47,707 nt of DNA from positions 837,395 to 885,101 of the forward strand of contig CATQHT010000001.1 of assembly GCA_958296045.1 (NCBI GenBank). The letters are read 5' to 3'. Of this stretch, positions 1 to 8,536 are shown piece by piece (the first letter of the stretch is position 1; every line of letters begins with the position of its first letter). The translations under genes and the position numbers were made by a program. The notes below the pieces were generated by a model that saw only the letters and a list, made by a program, of their open reading frames with translations, did not search any database and was not told the DNA's origin. The DNA is from Rhodothermales bacterium (GTDB lineage Bacteria; Bacteroidota; Rhodothermia; Rhodothermales; Bin80).

Positions 1-1002
1 TACCAGTTGGCGCGCCTGTACCGTATCCAGGCGGAACAGTACCGAGACCAGCAGCGCTGGGAGACGGTGCTGCAGATGCTGCGCGGGCTGCTCACCCTCC
101 ATGCCGATCAGCATGTGCTGTGGGCCGAGCTCGCTGCTGTGCTCGATACGCTACGGCAACACGAAAGCAGCGGGATGGCATGGATGCAGGCCGCCGCCGT
201 GGCGCTCGACGACGCCCAACTGGCCTTTGTCGATAGCACGCTAGCCCCCGATAGCCTGACGCTGTTTCGGTACTACCAGCGTGCATACCAGGTCTTAGTC
301 CAAGCCCGCCATGGCGCGGGCGTGCGCGAAGCGCTGGCGCACGCCATCCACTATGCGGCCGATAGCGCGCAGCACGCGTACGCCATAGGAGAGCTGACGT
401 GGGCTACCTGGGACGGAGACCGCTTCGTGCACCGCCTGATGTTTGATAGCCTGCTGACGCGCGCCACCGACCACCCACAAGACGCGCGCCGTGGCCTGAC
501 AACGCTCTTGGCGCAGCTAGAACAACACGCGGCCACCCTGGAAGTCAACTATAATGTGGCGATCCTCTCCTGGCAGCTCCAGGAGCACGACCGGGCCCTC
601 GACACGCTGCAGGGGCTATGGCACCAGGCAAAGGACGCGGTGCCCCTGCCCTACGAAGCCTTCCGGGAAGACGTGCGCGAGACCTATGCCAGTCTGCTGT
701 TTCAGCGAGGACTGCAGCACCGACAAGACGGCGCTTCGGCCAAAGCGTTTACCTACCTGCTTATGGTTACCGAGCTGGATAGCCGCCATACCGGTCCCGC
801 CTACCTGGAAGCGCTCAGGCTCACGCGCAGCAACCCGGACCAGGCGCGGCAGCTGGAGCCACGCATCGAAGCGGTGTTCGATCGCCTCACGCCCCAACAG
901 CAACGCGCCTACCTCTCCCTGATGGGCAACCTCTACCGAAGGATCGGGGACCGCACCCAAGCTAAGGCCTTCCTGGAACGCTTCCAGGCAATACCGAACT
1001 GA
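1..1002 (+). CDS. TPR-like repeat protein, 5' end outside window
   Basis: The reading frame is open from the first base, so the true start lies upstream; the first possible start inside the window is a TTG at position 7. The visible 330 or so residues are almost entirely alpha-helical, with repeated paired-helix patterns rich in Ala, Leu, Gln and Arg and aromatic residues at regular spacing, as in tetratricopeptide repeats. The last repeat, around residues 300-325 (NLYRRIGDRTQAKAFLERF), is the clearest. No catalytic motif is visible. The stop codon overlaps the next gene's ATG by one base (TGATG), so it is translationally coupled to the Ig/DUF4402/chaperone gene. From context it is probably a periplasmic or outer-membrane scaffold for the surface-fibre system encoded downstream. 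TPR assignment is by pattern; the role is inference. Confidence 0.7.
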   Translation, partial: YQLARLYRIQAEQYRDQQRWETVLQMLRGLLTLHADQHVLWAELAAVLDTLRQHESSGMAWMQAAAVALDDAQLAFVDSTLAPDSLTLFRYYQRAYQVLVQARHGAGVREALAHAIHYAADSAQHAYAIGELTWATWDGDRFVHRLMFDSLLTRATDHPQDARRGLTTLLAQLEQHAATLEVNYNVAILSWQLQEHDRALDTLQGLWHQAKDAVPLPYEAFREDVRETYASLLFQRGLQHRQDGASAKAFTYLLMVTELDSRHTGPAYLEALRLTRSNPDQARQLEPRIEAVFDRLTPQQQRAYLSLMGNLYRRIGDRTQAKAFLERFQAIPN

Positions 1003-3926
1003 TGCGCCCGATGCGATACGCCCTGTGGTGCACGCTGGCTTTCGCGCCCGCCGTATGGGCGCAGGGGCCGCCGGTGACCTGCCAGCCGCTAACGCTGCAC
1101 GCAGGCGAGACCGCACCGGTGCCATGCACCACGCGCGACGCACATACAGAGGCGTACACCTACCGGTGGGAAAGCCCCCAACACTTGCGCCTGCTGAGCA
1201 ATCCCCATGTGCTGCGTCCCCTGTTTGGGGCGCCCTCGCCCCTGAGAACCACGTACACGCTCGTGGTGGAGACGACCCAAGGCGCCGTGGTGCAGCGCGT
1301 GCCGCTGCATGTGCACGTCAAGCGGACCGAAGACACGGCGCTGCACGCCCTGCCGCCTGCCGTGCAGTGTGCGCCGGTGCTCCACCTCTATGAAAGGGAG
1401 CAGGGCACCCTGGCGTGCCAGGTGACCGATAGCAGCCCTGCAGCGTGGCGCTACCGGTGGGAGGGACCGCTCATCACCACGCCCCCAGATGCGCCGCGTA
1501 CCACGGTGGTGGCACCACCCCTGGTGGCAGGGCTTAAGACACAGTCGTATCCGATGACGCTGGCGGTGACCGCGCCGCACGCTACGCGGAGGGCACACGT
1601 CACCGTCGTCGTCCATAAGCGGGCGCCGCCCTTGCACTGCCCCACCCACCTGGAGGTGGCCCCCGGCAATGCCGTCGTGCTGGCATGCCACACCACCGAC
1701 ACGCATGCCACCGTACGATGGACAGGACTGTGGGGGACCGCTACCGACCCGCTGAGCAGCACCGAGGTGCTAGCGCCCACCTTTTTTGCCCCCGAAGATG
1801 CCCATGAGACGGCGTACCACTACGTCGTGCACCTGCCGTCGCATGGCACACGCCACCGGGTCACCGTGCACGTCACGCGAGCCTCGACGACGAGCAGCGC
1901 CCCGTGGTGCGCCCCCCTGACGCTCTTCGAAGGAGCACGCCAGTTGTTGCCCTGCCACGCGCCAGACGGCTATGCCCTGCGCTGGCACGGGCCCCAAGGG
2001 CCCCAGGCGCCCCGCATCGCCCAAGGCATGCTCACCGCGCCACCCATACCTGCCGACACCGTCTTTGCGTATACCGTCGAAGCCTGCCCTACCCAGGGCG
2101 GCCCGTGCCTGCCCGGAGCGCTATGGCACGTCACCGTACAGCGCCAGAAGCCACCAGCCGTCACCTGCCCGGCGAGCTACGACACCTATGCCGGCGAAGC
2201 CGACCTGCTGTTGCAGTGCGCCGTCTCCGGTGGTAACGACTATATGTTTGCGTGGACAGGACCCGACACGGATCGCCTGAGCGCTACCGATGTGCTCTCG
2301 CCCACCTTTGATGTGCCACCCCAGGTCGAAGAGGATCGACAATACGGGGTGATGCTGACCGTCACCGATGCGGTTATCGGCAGCAGCAGCACCGAGGTGC
2401 GCATACGCGTGCGCCGGCGCGGACAGGTCGTGCTGGACTGCCAGCGCCATGAGTACTTCGTCTATGCCGGTAGCGCCGACTTCCCGCTGCAACCACAATG
2501 TGCCCTCTCAGGAGCGCCTCAGGACGGCTACTACCACCGCTGGGTGGCACCGCACGTGCCACAGGATGCCGCGCGCCTGACCGATACGCGCGTGCGCCAC
2601 CCCACCTTCCGTGTGCCCGACACGCTGACGGCCGCCTATGTCTATACGTATACGTATGCCGTCGGCGCCCCGTACGCCGACGCGGCCGCCGTCGAGGTCC
2701 GCATCACCGTGGATCCGTTTCCTGCTGCGTTCGATATGACCGTCACGACCGCGCCGATGCACTTTGGTGAACAGACCGCCGGGCAGCAGGTGACGCTGGA
2801 TCCCCTGAGCGGACAGGTGTCGTCCAAAGTGCGCGGCACACATGCCCTCGGTGCCCTGATTCTGGCCTCGGACCAGGCTGCCGAAGCCACCGTGGAGCTG
2901 GCAGGCGGGCGCCTCTACCCGCAAGACGGACCACACCTGCTGGCGCTACAACCCCAGTGGGCCGTGTCCACCACATGCCTGGCTTCGGCCTCCGAAGCCC
3001 TGGCCAGCCGCTATGCGGCCGTCACTGTGCAGGACGAAGAGGGCGGCTGCCGTATCGTGCATGTGGGCGGCATGCTGGACCTGCGCCGTGCCACACCAGG
3101 AAGCTATGCCGGCACGCTGGACCTGACCCTGCGCACACCACAGGTGCAGGAGACCTTCCTGATGCCGGTCTTCGTCACTGTGGTGGCGCCACGCCCTACC
3201 GCGGTGGCCACCCCGCACGGCGTATACGTCGAACCCGAAGGACACATCCCGGTCACCGACAGACAACAGGTGCGGATCCATCCCATACGGGCCCTGCTGA
3301 CGACAGCCACACCCTACGGCACCTTTACGCTGACGAACCCGTCCGTAGTGACCCAAGAGATCTCCGTGCAATCCGTCTTTGGATATACCGCCGCACGCGG
3401 AGACCAGGAGACGATAGTGCCACAGCCCACCGAAGCCGTAAGCGACCTGGGCGCCGCCCTCGTAATCTATCCCAAAGTGCTCACGCTGAGTCCGGGAGAG
3501 ACCCGCTATGTGCACTATGCCCTGCGCGAAGACCAGCCGCTGCCAAATAAGGCGCACGCCACCTTCTTGGAGTTTAGCAGCCGCCCCCGCCGCTTTGTGC
3601 CCATGGATCGCCTGCCCACCCCCGACGACGCTACACGGGTCGCCCATGTGACGCTGCGCATACAAAGCGCCTATATCCCCGCACCAGGCGGACACGTGAC
3701 CGTCACGCCGCTGGACGGGGACCGCCTGCGCCTCGAAGCCACCGGCGGACCCTTTGCAGGGGTCGTGGTGGCCACCGACGCCCAAGGCCACGAGCTGGCA
3801 CGCCGAGAACTGCTGCTGCTCACTACCCGCCTCCTGGCATGGCCCCTTCCAACAGACCGCGAGGTTACGCTGCACTTTATCACTTCGCACGCCACAGCGC
3901 CGCCACCGGTCACCCTGCGCCGATGA
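1002..3926 (+). CDS. Secreted Ig-like repeat / DUF4402-like / PapD-like chaperone fusion protein
   Basis: A 974-residue protein with an N-terminal signal peptide (residues 1-21, cleavage near VWA-Q). Residues 22-573 hold about six Ig-like beta-sandwich repeats of roughly 90 residues. Each starts with a Pro-Pro-x-x-Cys type motif, has a second Cys about 15-20 residues later, a conserved Trp, and ends in alternating hydrophobic strands. Residues 574-728 resemble the pilin-like DUF4402 domain: a strand with FGEQTAGQQVTLDP near the start and VGGMLDLRRATPGSYAGTLD near the end. Residues 735-960 resemble a periplasmic pilus chaperone: YGTFTLTNPS followed by VIYPKVLTLSPGETRYVHY, the usual first-domain strands of PapD-like proteins. 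Subunit and chaperone-like modules in one chain are unusual. The ATG overlaps the preceding stop by one base; the stop overlaps the usher ATG by four. Domain names rest on motif resemblance only. Confidence 0.65.
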   Translation: MRPMRYALWCTLAFAPAVWAQGPPVTCQPLTLHAGETAPVPCTTRDAHTEAYTYRWESPQHLRLLSNPHVLRPLFGAPSPLRTTYTLVVETTQGAVVQRVPLHVHVKRTEDTALHALPPAVQCAPVLHLYEREQGTLACQVTDSSPAAWRYRWEGPLITTPPDAPRTTVVAPPLVAGLKTQSYPMTLAVTAPHATRRAHVTVVVHKRAPPLHCPTHLEVAPGNAVVLACHTTDTHATVRWTGLWGTATDPLSSTEVLAPTFFAPEDAHETAYHYVVHLPSHGTRHRVTVHVTRASTTSSAPWCAPLTLFEGARQLLPCHAPDGYALRWHGPQGPQAPRIAQGMLTAPPIPADTVFAYTVEACPTQGGPCLPGALWHVTVQRQKPPAVTCPASYDTYAGEADLLLQCAVSGGNDYMFAWTGPDTDRLSATDVLSPTFDVPPQVEEDRQYGVMLTVTDAVIGSSSTEVRIRVRRRGQVVLDCQRHEYFVYAGSADFPLQPQCALSGAPQDGYYHRWVAPHVPQDAARLTDTRVRHPTFRVPDTLTAAYVYTYTYAVGAPYADAAAVEVRITVDPFPAAFDMTVTTAPMHFGEQTAGQQVTLDPLSGQVSSKVRGTHALGALILASDQAAEATVELAGGRLYPQDGPHLLALQPQWAVSTTCLASASEALASRYAAVTVQDEEGGCRIVHVGGMLDLRRATPGSYAGTLDLTLRTPQVQETFLMPVFVTVVAPRPTAVATPHGVYVEPEGHIPVTDRQQVRIHPIRALLTTATPYGTFTLTNPSVVTQEISVQSVFGYTAARGDQETIVPQPTEAVSDLGAALVIYPKVLTLSPGETRYVHYALREDQPLPNKAHATFLEFSSRPRRFVPMDRLPTPDDATRVAHVTLRIQSAYIPAPGGHVTVTPLDGDRLRLEATGGPFAGVVVATDAQGHELARRELLLLTTRLLAWPLPTDREVTLHFITSHATAPPPVTLRR

Positions 3927-6343
3927 CGACAAAGACCATGCGCTACGCCGCCGCCGGCATCCTGATGCTGCTCGCCGCTGCCGCCGCACACGCACAAGAG
4001 AAGCAGGTCCGCTACGTGCAAGAGACGCCATGGACCCTTAGTGACCTGCGTATCACACCAGAGGTGCTGCCGTTGTTGGCCTACTGGGAGCCCAACCAGC
4101 AACGCTACTTCCTACAGCTGGCCCCCTATCTGGTGCTCCTAGGGTTCGACGTCACCTCGGATAGCCTCCTCATAGAAGCCACGCGGCAACACAGGCGCCT
4201 AGCCATAGAAGGGGCCACCGGCGCGGCAGAGACCGGGACCGACGCCTTTCGGCTCGATTCTACCGAATTCTTCGTGAGCCAAGGCGCGCTATACCTCTCC
4301 TTTGGAGGCCTGCAGCGACTCTTTGCGCCAGAACGTATACACTTTGACCAGGATCGACTCCATATCACCCATGCCGCAGCCATGAGGCGCCCACAAGCCC
4401 CGGCTCCGGTGCGCTACGGACGACACCGCCCGGTGTGGGGCGATACCCATGTGGACTATCGGTTCACCAGAACACAATGGCAACAGCACGACGCCACCTA
4501 TCACGGCTTGGTCCGCACACAAACCAATGCACTGCGCGGACAACTTAAGGCCGAAGCCGACTTCTCACAAAGAGACAGCACACAACACATAGAGGTCCGG
4601 TCGTTAAGCTACCTGGCCGACTTTCGTCGCTCACGGTGGCTTACCCAGGTGCAAGCGGGGCGCCTACAACACTTCGGATGGCCCCAGACCACCATCTATG
4701 ATGGCGTGCGCGTAAGCAACCATCCGGTGGCCGATCCCTACATCCAGCGGCAAACCCCGCTAACCGGCGTGGCCGAACCCGGTGCCATCGTGACCGCTAG
4801 CATCGGCGGCGTACAGGTCGACCAGGTCTTGGCCGATGTACAAGGACGCTATACGGTGCGTATCCCGGCATACTATGGCGCTTCCCGCGTGCAGGTGGAG
4901 ATCGCACCGCTGGACGGACGACCACCGCGCCAAAGGACGCATCACCTCTTCGTCAGCGAAGACCTGCCGCCGCCCAAGACGCTCTACTGGGATGTGCGGG
5001 CAGGACAACATCGCTATGAATCCGCCCCCGTACTGCTGGCCGAAGCCCGCTATGGGATCCTGCCCGGAATGGCCGCGCGAGCCGCCTACCACCATGCCGG
5101 CATACCCCTGGTGGGCATCACACAGCACTGGCAAGGACTATCCGCCGATGCCGAAGTGGCACTGCCCACGACCGCAGCACGCCTTAGACTGTGGGGACAA
5201 AGCGCACGCCTACGGATCCAAACAGAAGCCGCCTTCTCCCAAGAAAAGGCATGGACCTACTATCGCCGAAGCCTGAGCGGACACCTCGGATGGCTACATG
5301 CGCGCGGCACCCTGTCGCTGAGAGCCGAGCATTATGCCACCTTCGACGACAGTCGTACCACCCACATGACCAGCACCGGTACCGCCCGCCTCTCTGGCAC
5401 CATGTACGCGCTGGTGACCGCAGGGCTCTCGCGCCAGCAATGGGCAGGACACGAAGCCCCCTGGCGCATGCGATGGCAGGCCTCCGTCACGCACGCCGTG
5501 GCGCACGCATGGCGCATAGGGCTGCAAGGCGAAGGAGGCCGCGTGCACGACACGGACTTCGTCGGCGCCACGCTCCACGGACAGTGGCGAAGCGCATCGC
5601 TAGGACTGCGCCTAGGATACGACCAAGGCATGGCCGCCGCCATCACGCTGCGCTTCGATACCCCCTACGTGAGCCTCACCAACCGATCCGCGCTCAGTAC
5701 CGACACGCCGCAGTCCCATAGCCAAAGCCTGTATGGGTCCGTGGCCCTGGGACCAAACCCCCTTATGCGGCAATCCCCCGCCCACAGCAGCGCCCTGCTA
5801 AGAGCCTTCCTCGATGACAACCGCGACGGACGCAAAGATGCGGACGAAGCCTACCTCCACGACATAGAGATCCATGTGGATCATACACACGCACGACACA
5901 TCAGCCCCGGCACCGTGCACGCCGAGATGCTGGTCCCATACCAACAGTACCTGGTGACCATCGATACCCGATCGCTCAACAACCCGCGGTACGAACTTAC
6001 GCCAGGCACACGATTTCGCTTCGTGGCCGATCCCGGACAAACGAAACGTATCGATATCGCCGTCCAGAAACAAACCATCATCGATGGCGCCCTGGATAAG
6101 GCACCACCCTTTGCCGCCTCCCGAATCCTCGTCCTCTTCCTGCAAAACAATGCCGAGAGGGCCCGAGCCGACGTGTCCCAAGAAGGACGCTTCAGCGCAC
6201 GACTGGCTCCAGGACACTACACCATAGCGCTGAAAGACCGCTTCGATGCCGTGGACCTGCGCTACTACCAACAGCCACTAGAAGTGCTGGAACAACCTGA
6301 ACAAGCGCTGCACCTTGATCCCTTCCCATCCAATGAACCGTGA
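3923..6343 (+). CDS. Usher-like outer-membrane beta-barrel protein
   Basis: I chose the ATG at 3923, which overlaps the previous stop (ATGA) and is followed by a good signal peptide ending AAAAHA-Q; the frame is open further upstream but that part lies inside the preceding gene. The mature protein is about 780 residues, normal for fimbrial ushers. Residues 25-150 form a soluble N-terminal domain. A long stretch of amphipathic strands of alternating aromatic and polar residues follows. Near residues 265-330 is a plug-like insertion (GVAEPGAIVTASIGG, then GRYTVRIPAYYG) of the kind seen in ushers between barrel strands. After the barrel comes a Ca-loop-like segment (DDNRDGRKDADE, near 645) and two small C-terminal beta domains. 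It probably secretes or anchors the product of the preceding gene across the outer membrane. It is far from classical PapC; an outer-membrane beta-barrel is firmer than the usher label. Confidence 0.6.
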   Translation: MTTKTMRYAAAGILMLLAAAAAHAQEKQVRYVQETPWTLSDLRITPEVLPLLAYWEPNQQRYFLQLAPYLVLLGFDVTSDSLLIEATRQHRRLAIEGATGAAETGTDAFRLDSTEFFVSQGALYLSFGGLQRLFAPERIHFDQDRLHITHAAAMRRPQAPAPVRYGRHRPVWGDTHVDYRFTRTQWQQHDATYHGLVRTQTNALRGQLKAEADFSQRDSTQHIEVRSLSYLADFRRSRWLTQVQAGRLQHFGWPQTTIYDGVRVSNHPVADPYIQRQTPLTGVAEPGAIVTASIGGVQVDQVLADVQGRYTVRIPAYYGASRVQVEIAPLDGRPPRQRTHHLFVSEDLPPPKTLYWDVRAGQHRYESAPVLLAEARYGILPGMAARAAYHHAGIPLVGITQHWQGLSADAEVALPTTAARLRLWGQSARLRIQTEAAFSQEKAWTYYRRSLSGHLGWLHARGTLSLRAEHYATFDDSRTTHMTSTGTARLSGTMYALVTAGLSRQQWAGHEAPWRMRWQASVTHAVAHAWRIGLQGEGGRVHDTDFVGATLHGQWRSASLGLRLGYDQGMAAAITLRFDTPYVSLTNRSALSTDTPQSHSQSLYGSVALGPNPLMRQSPAHSSALLRAFLDDNRDGRKDADEAYLHDIEIHVDHTHARHISPGTVHAEMLVPYQQYLVTIDTRSLNNPRYELTPGTRFRFVADPGQTKRIDIAVQKQTIIDGALDKAPPFAASRILVLFLQNNAERARADVSQEGRFSARLAPGHYTIALKDRFDAVDLRYYQQPLEVLEQPEQALHLDPFPSNEP

Positions 6344-7017
6344 TGCACATGATTGCTACTGGCTTGTGGACCCTGCAAGAAGCAACAAGTAACGCAGGAG
6401 CCTCCTTGACCCTATCCTCCTTCTGGGATATGGTCGGATACGCCCGGGGATTTGAGTATCCTATCGGACTAGTCTTCGTGGTAGGACTGTTCTTTATCTG
6501 TACCGCCTATGTGCGGGCGCTCTTCCAGTGGAAAAGCCATAAAATCCTGTCACAACTCAACCCCAACGACATACACCAAGACACGCTCGAAGAAGCGCTC
6601 CAACGTACTCCCGAAGCCAACCCCTACCGGAAAGCCTGTGAAAAAATGCTGGCCGGACACCAACACAAAAATACCCTGGAATACGTCCTACAATATATCG
6701 ACCTGGACCATGAACGATACCGAGAAGTCGACCGATACATCAATGCCGCCGTATACGTCGTCCTCAGCCTAGGACTGCTCGGTACACTGCTCGGCATCTT
6801 CGTGCTCTTTACCAGCAGCGGACGACATGAATCGTCCGACCTCGTAGGACTCGGCATCGCCGTAGTCTCTACTCTGCTCGCACTCATCGTACGACTCATC
6901 CTCTGGCCCGCCAACCTCTTTGTGCAAGCCTGGGTGCGACGACGATACCACCACCTCAAAGAATGGTGCACCATGCTGGCACTGAAACTGGCTAGAGAAA
7001 CCCACAACAACCCGTAA
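6343..7017 (+). CDS. MotA/TolQ/ExbB-like proton channel family protein
   Basis: About 224 residues. A hydrophobic segment lies near residues 30-55 (YPIGLVFVVGLFFICTAYV). A soluble cytoplasmic stretch follows, then two membrane segments near 135-155 (VVLSLGLLGTLLGIFVLF) and 165-195 (VGLGIAVVSTLLALIVRLIL), then a basic helical tail. GLLGTLLGIFVLF followed by GLGIAVVSTLLALIV is the signature layout of the MotA/TolQ/ExbB family, which couples proton flow to work at the outer membrane. No ExbD/TolR/MotB partner is seen here. The start may be GTG 6340, ATG 6343 or ATG 6349; ATG 6343 overlaps the usher stop in a TGATG, so translation is coupled. This placement suggests energy input to the usher-like system, which classical chaperone-usher pathways do not need. 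The family call is good; the role is inference. Confidence 0.65.
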   Translation: MHMIATGLWTLQEATSNAGASLTLSSFWDMVGYARGFEYPIGLVFVVGLFFICTAYVRALFQWKSHKILSQLNPNDIHQDTLEEALQRTPEANPYRKACEKMLAGHQHKNTLEYVLQYIDLDHERYREVDRYINAAVYVVLSLGLLGTLLGIFVLFTSSGRHESSDLVGLGIAVVSTLLALIVRLILWPANLFVQAWVRRRYHHLKEWCTMLALKLARETHNNP

Positions 7018-7228
7018 AGACCCACCACCGAGCATACCCCAGCCCGGAGCTGAGACCTACCATATAACCACGACACAGCGCCGCATCACAACATAGGATG
7101 AGCACATGGTCTGCAATGAATGCACGCTACGAGACGGTTACGGAGGACCTTGGACGTCACTGGTTTCTGCTTCGGAGTCAGATTCGTCCTCGGATTTCTA
7201 GTGCTGCGCCTTCGTGTGCGGGCGTCGC

Positions 7229-7747
7229 CTATTCGTCGGAGGTCGCAGTCTGCTCCTCTTTTTCGGCTCTGGAGGCCGCCGTCGACTCATCGGCAGCGGA
7301 TGCCAATGTAGTAGGATCAGGATTGCCTCGCTCGCTGGCCTGCGCCTGGCCCTCTGGGGCGCTGTCCTTCTGCGACGTCAGCTCTTGCCCGGAATCGGCA
7401 TCATCTTCGTCTTCGGGCTCAGGCTCGGGTTCGTCAATACCCATCAGGCGCCTGAGTGCGCCATCATAGGTGTCGTCCCTGGCCTGGTTCACCGCCTCCA
7501 ACATGGCCACTTCATTCAAGCCGATACACCGGGCATAGGATGCGGCCACCGCCCGCCGGTATACGTGATTGTATTGGGGCGTTCTCAGATGCGCGGTGCG
7601 CTCGAACGTGGCCCACGACTCGACATGGATCTTCGTCTCGCGCTCCAACTTGCGCAAGGAGACTCCAGACGCCTGCCGCCAAAGTCGGATGTCGGCCAGG
7701 AAAGCCTGCTGCCTCGCGCTAAGATCCTGCTTGGTATTCTTGGGCAT
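7229..7747 (-). CDS. Helix-turn-helix protein with acidic C-terminal tail
   Basis: About 172 residues from ATG 7747; a GTG directly before it at 7750 is also possible. Residues 10-60 form a Cro/RodZ-like helix-turn-helix: FLADIRLWRQASGVSLRKLE, then TKIHVESWATFE. A helical extension runs to about residue 95. The remainder is a low-complexity Glu/Asp/Ser/Ala tail without hydrophobic segments. RodZ-type proteins start the same way, but no membrane helix follows here, so a soluble DNA-binding regulator is more likely. It faces the usher cluster tail to tail across about 210 bases and is followed upstream by tRNA-Pro, so it appears to be a single-gene unit. Targets are unknown. Confidence 0.65.
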   Translation of the reverse strand: MPKNTKQDLSARQQAFLADIRLWRQASGVSLRKLERETKIHVESWATFERTAHLRTPQYNHVYRRAVAASYARCIGLNEVAMLEAVNQARDDTYDGALRRLMGIDEPEPEPEDEDDADSGQELTSQKDSAPEGQAQASERGNPDPTTLASAADESTAASRAEKEEQTATSDE

Positions 7748-7916
7748 CACTCTCTGCTGCCATGCTCCCTAGGTAGCGGGCACCAGCCGGTATGACCCTC
7801 TCTTGCATTGCCAAGCCTAGTGCTCCTACTTCCCAGCCACCGCATGATGTCCCCGGCCTGACCCCTTCTCCAACGCCGCCAACAAGCTCGCCGAGCGTGA
7901 TGGCACCGACTCACGG

Positions 7917-7990
7917 TCGGGACGGCGAGATTTGAACTCGCGACCCCTTCAACCCCATTGAAGTGCGCTACCTGGCTGCGCTACGTCCCG
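7917..7990 (-). tRNA. tRNA-Pro (anticodon GGG)
   Basis: Read on the minus strand, the sequence folds as a cloverleaf. The acceptor stem pairs CGGGACG with CGTCCCG, with discriminator A at 7917. The anticodon stem CTTCA/TGAAG closes the 7-base loop ATGGGGT, giving anticodon GGG (codon CCC). The T arm is GCGAG-TTCAAAT-CTCGC. CCA is not encoded: the bases after the discriminator read CCG. The first ten bases of the tRNA overlap the end of the MerR gene, whose TAG stop uses bases 8-10 of the tRNA. Confidence 0.96.
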
Positions 7991-8337
7991 CTCCCCCTTT
8001 GTACGGCAAGCTGCTTGGAAATGTTCTCCAGGAATGCCCGAAGACGGCGCAACTCCCGCTCTTCCCTGCTCTTGGCACGCCTGTCCAGACGCCCACGACT
8101 CAGTACCTGCCGCGCTCCCTCCAACGTGTATTTCTCCACCTTCACGAGGTGCCAGATGGTTTCTACCATCTCCACATCGGCTTTGCTGTAGATGCGCCGG
8201 CCTGCCCGGTTTCTCCGCGGACTCAGCTGCTCAAACTGGTCCTCCCAGAATCGAAGAACATGCGTCTCTTCCTCCACGATCGCCGCCACTTCTCCGATCG
8301 AGTAGTACAACTTTTCTATGCCCGCAAACTTAGCCAT
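7981..8337 (-). CDS. MerR-family transcriptional regulator
   Basis: A 118-residue protein. I start it at ATG 8337 because the MerR helix-turn-helix begins about 12 residues later (YYSIGEVAAIVEEETHVLRF). The frame is open for another 51 codons upstream, but that part has no family resemblance. The winged segment follows (RRNRAGRRIYSKADVEMVET), then the linker and coiled dimerisation helix. No C-terminal effector domain or metal-binding cysteines are visible, as in the short MerR proteins common in Bacteroidota. The gene runs directly into tRNA-Pro: its stop TAG is inside the tRNA, so processing of the tRNA 5' end must cut the 3' end of this mRNA if the two are co-transcribed. Regulon unknown. 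Confidence 0.88.
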   Translation of the reverse strand: MAKFAGIEKLYYSIGEVAAIVEEETHVLRFWEDQFEQLSPRRNRAGRRIYSKADVEMVETIWHLVKVEKYTLEGARQVLSRGRLDRRAKSREERELRRLRAFLENISKQLAVQRGSGT

Positions 8338-8536
8338 GTGCTCAAATCTGAACTGCGGGTCTGCCTGCAACCCGAATTGCTGCTGCCACCCGCCATGCAA
8401 GAGTGTTTCAAGTGGACCGTACAACGCCTCGAATATACCGAATTCTGACCACTCCAAAAGGCGTCGCTCAGCCCGCCAACTCGCAGGCATATGCCATCAC
8501 ACGTCTCAGCAGGCCGCCGTCGCCCTTGGCCAGCCG

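Noticed and set aside
3839..3922. 28-codon N-terminal extension of the usher-like protein
   Set aside because: The signal peptide begins after ATG 3923, which overlaps the upstream stop; the extension lies wholly inside the preceding gene.
2946..4031. 361-codon minus-strand open frame opposite the Ig/chaperone fusion
   Set aside because: Shadow of a GC-rich gene; no family pattern, low-complexity Gly/His/Arg composition, and the plus-strand gene is clearly coding.
7098..7469. Plus-strand open frame of 123 codons
   Set aside because: It is antisense to the helix-turn-helix gene; its Ser-rich part mirrors the acidic tail of that gene and it has no motif.
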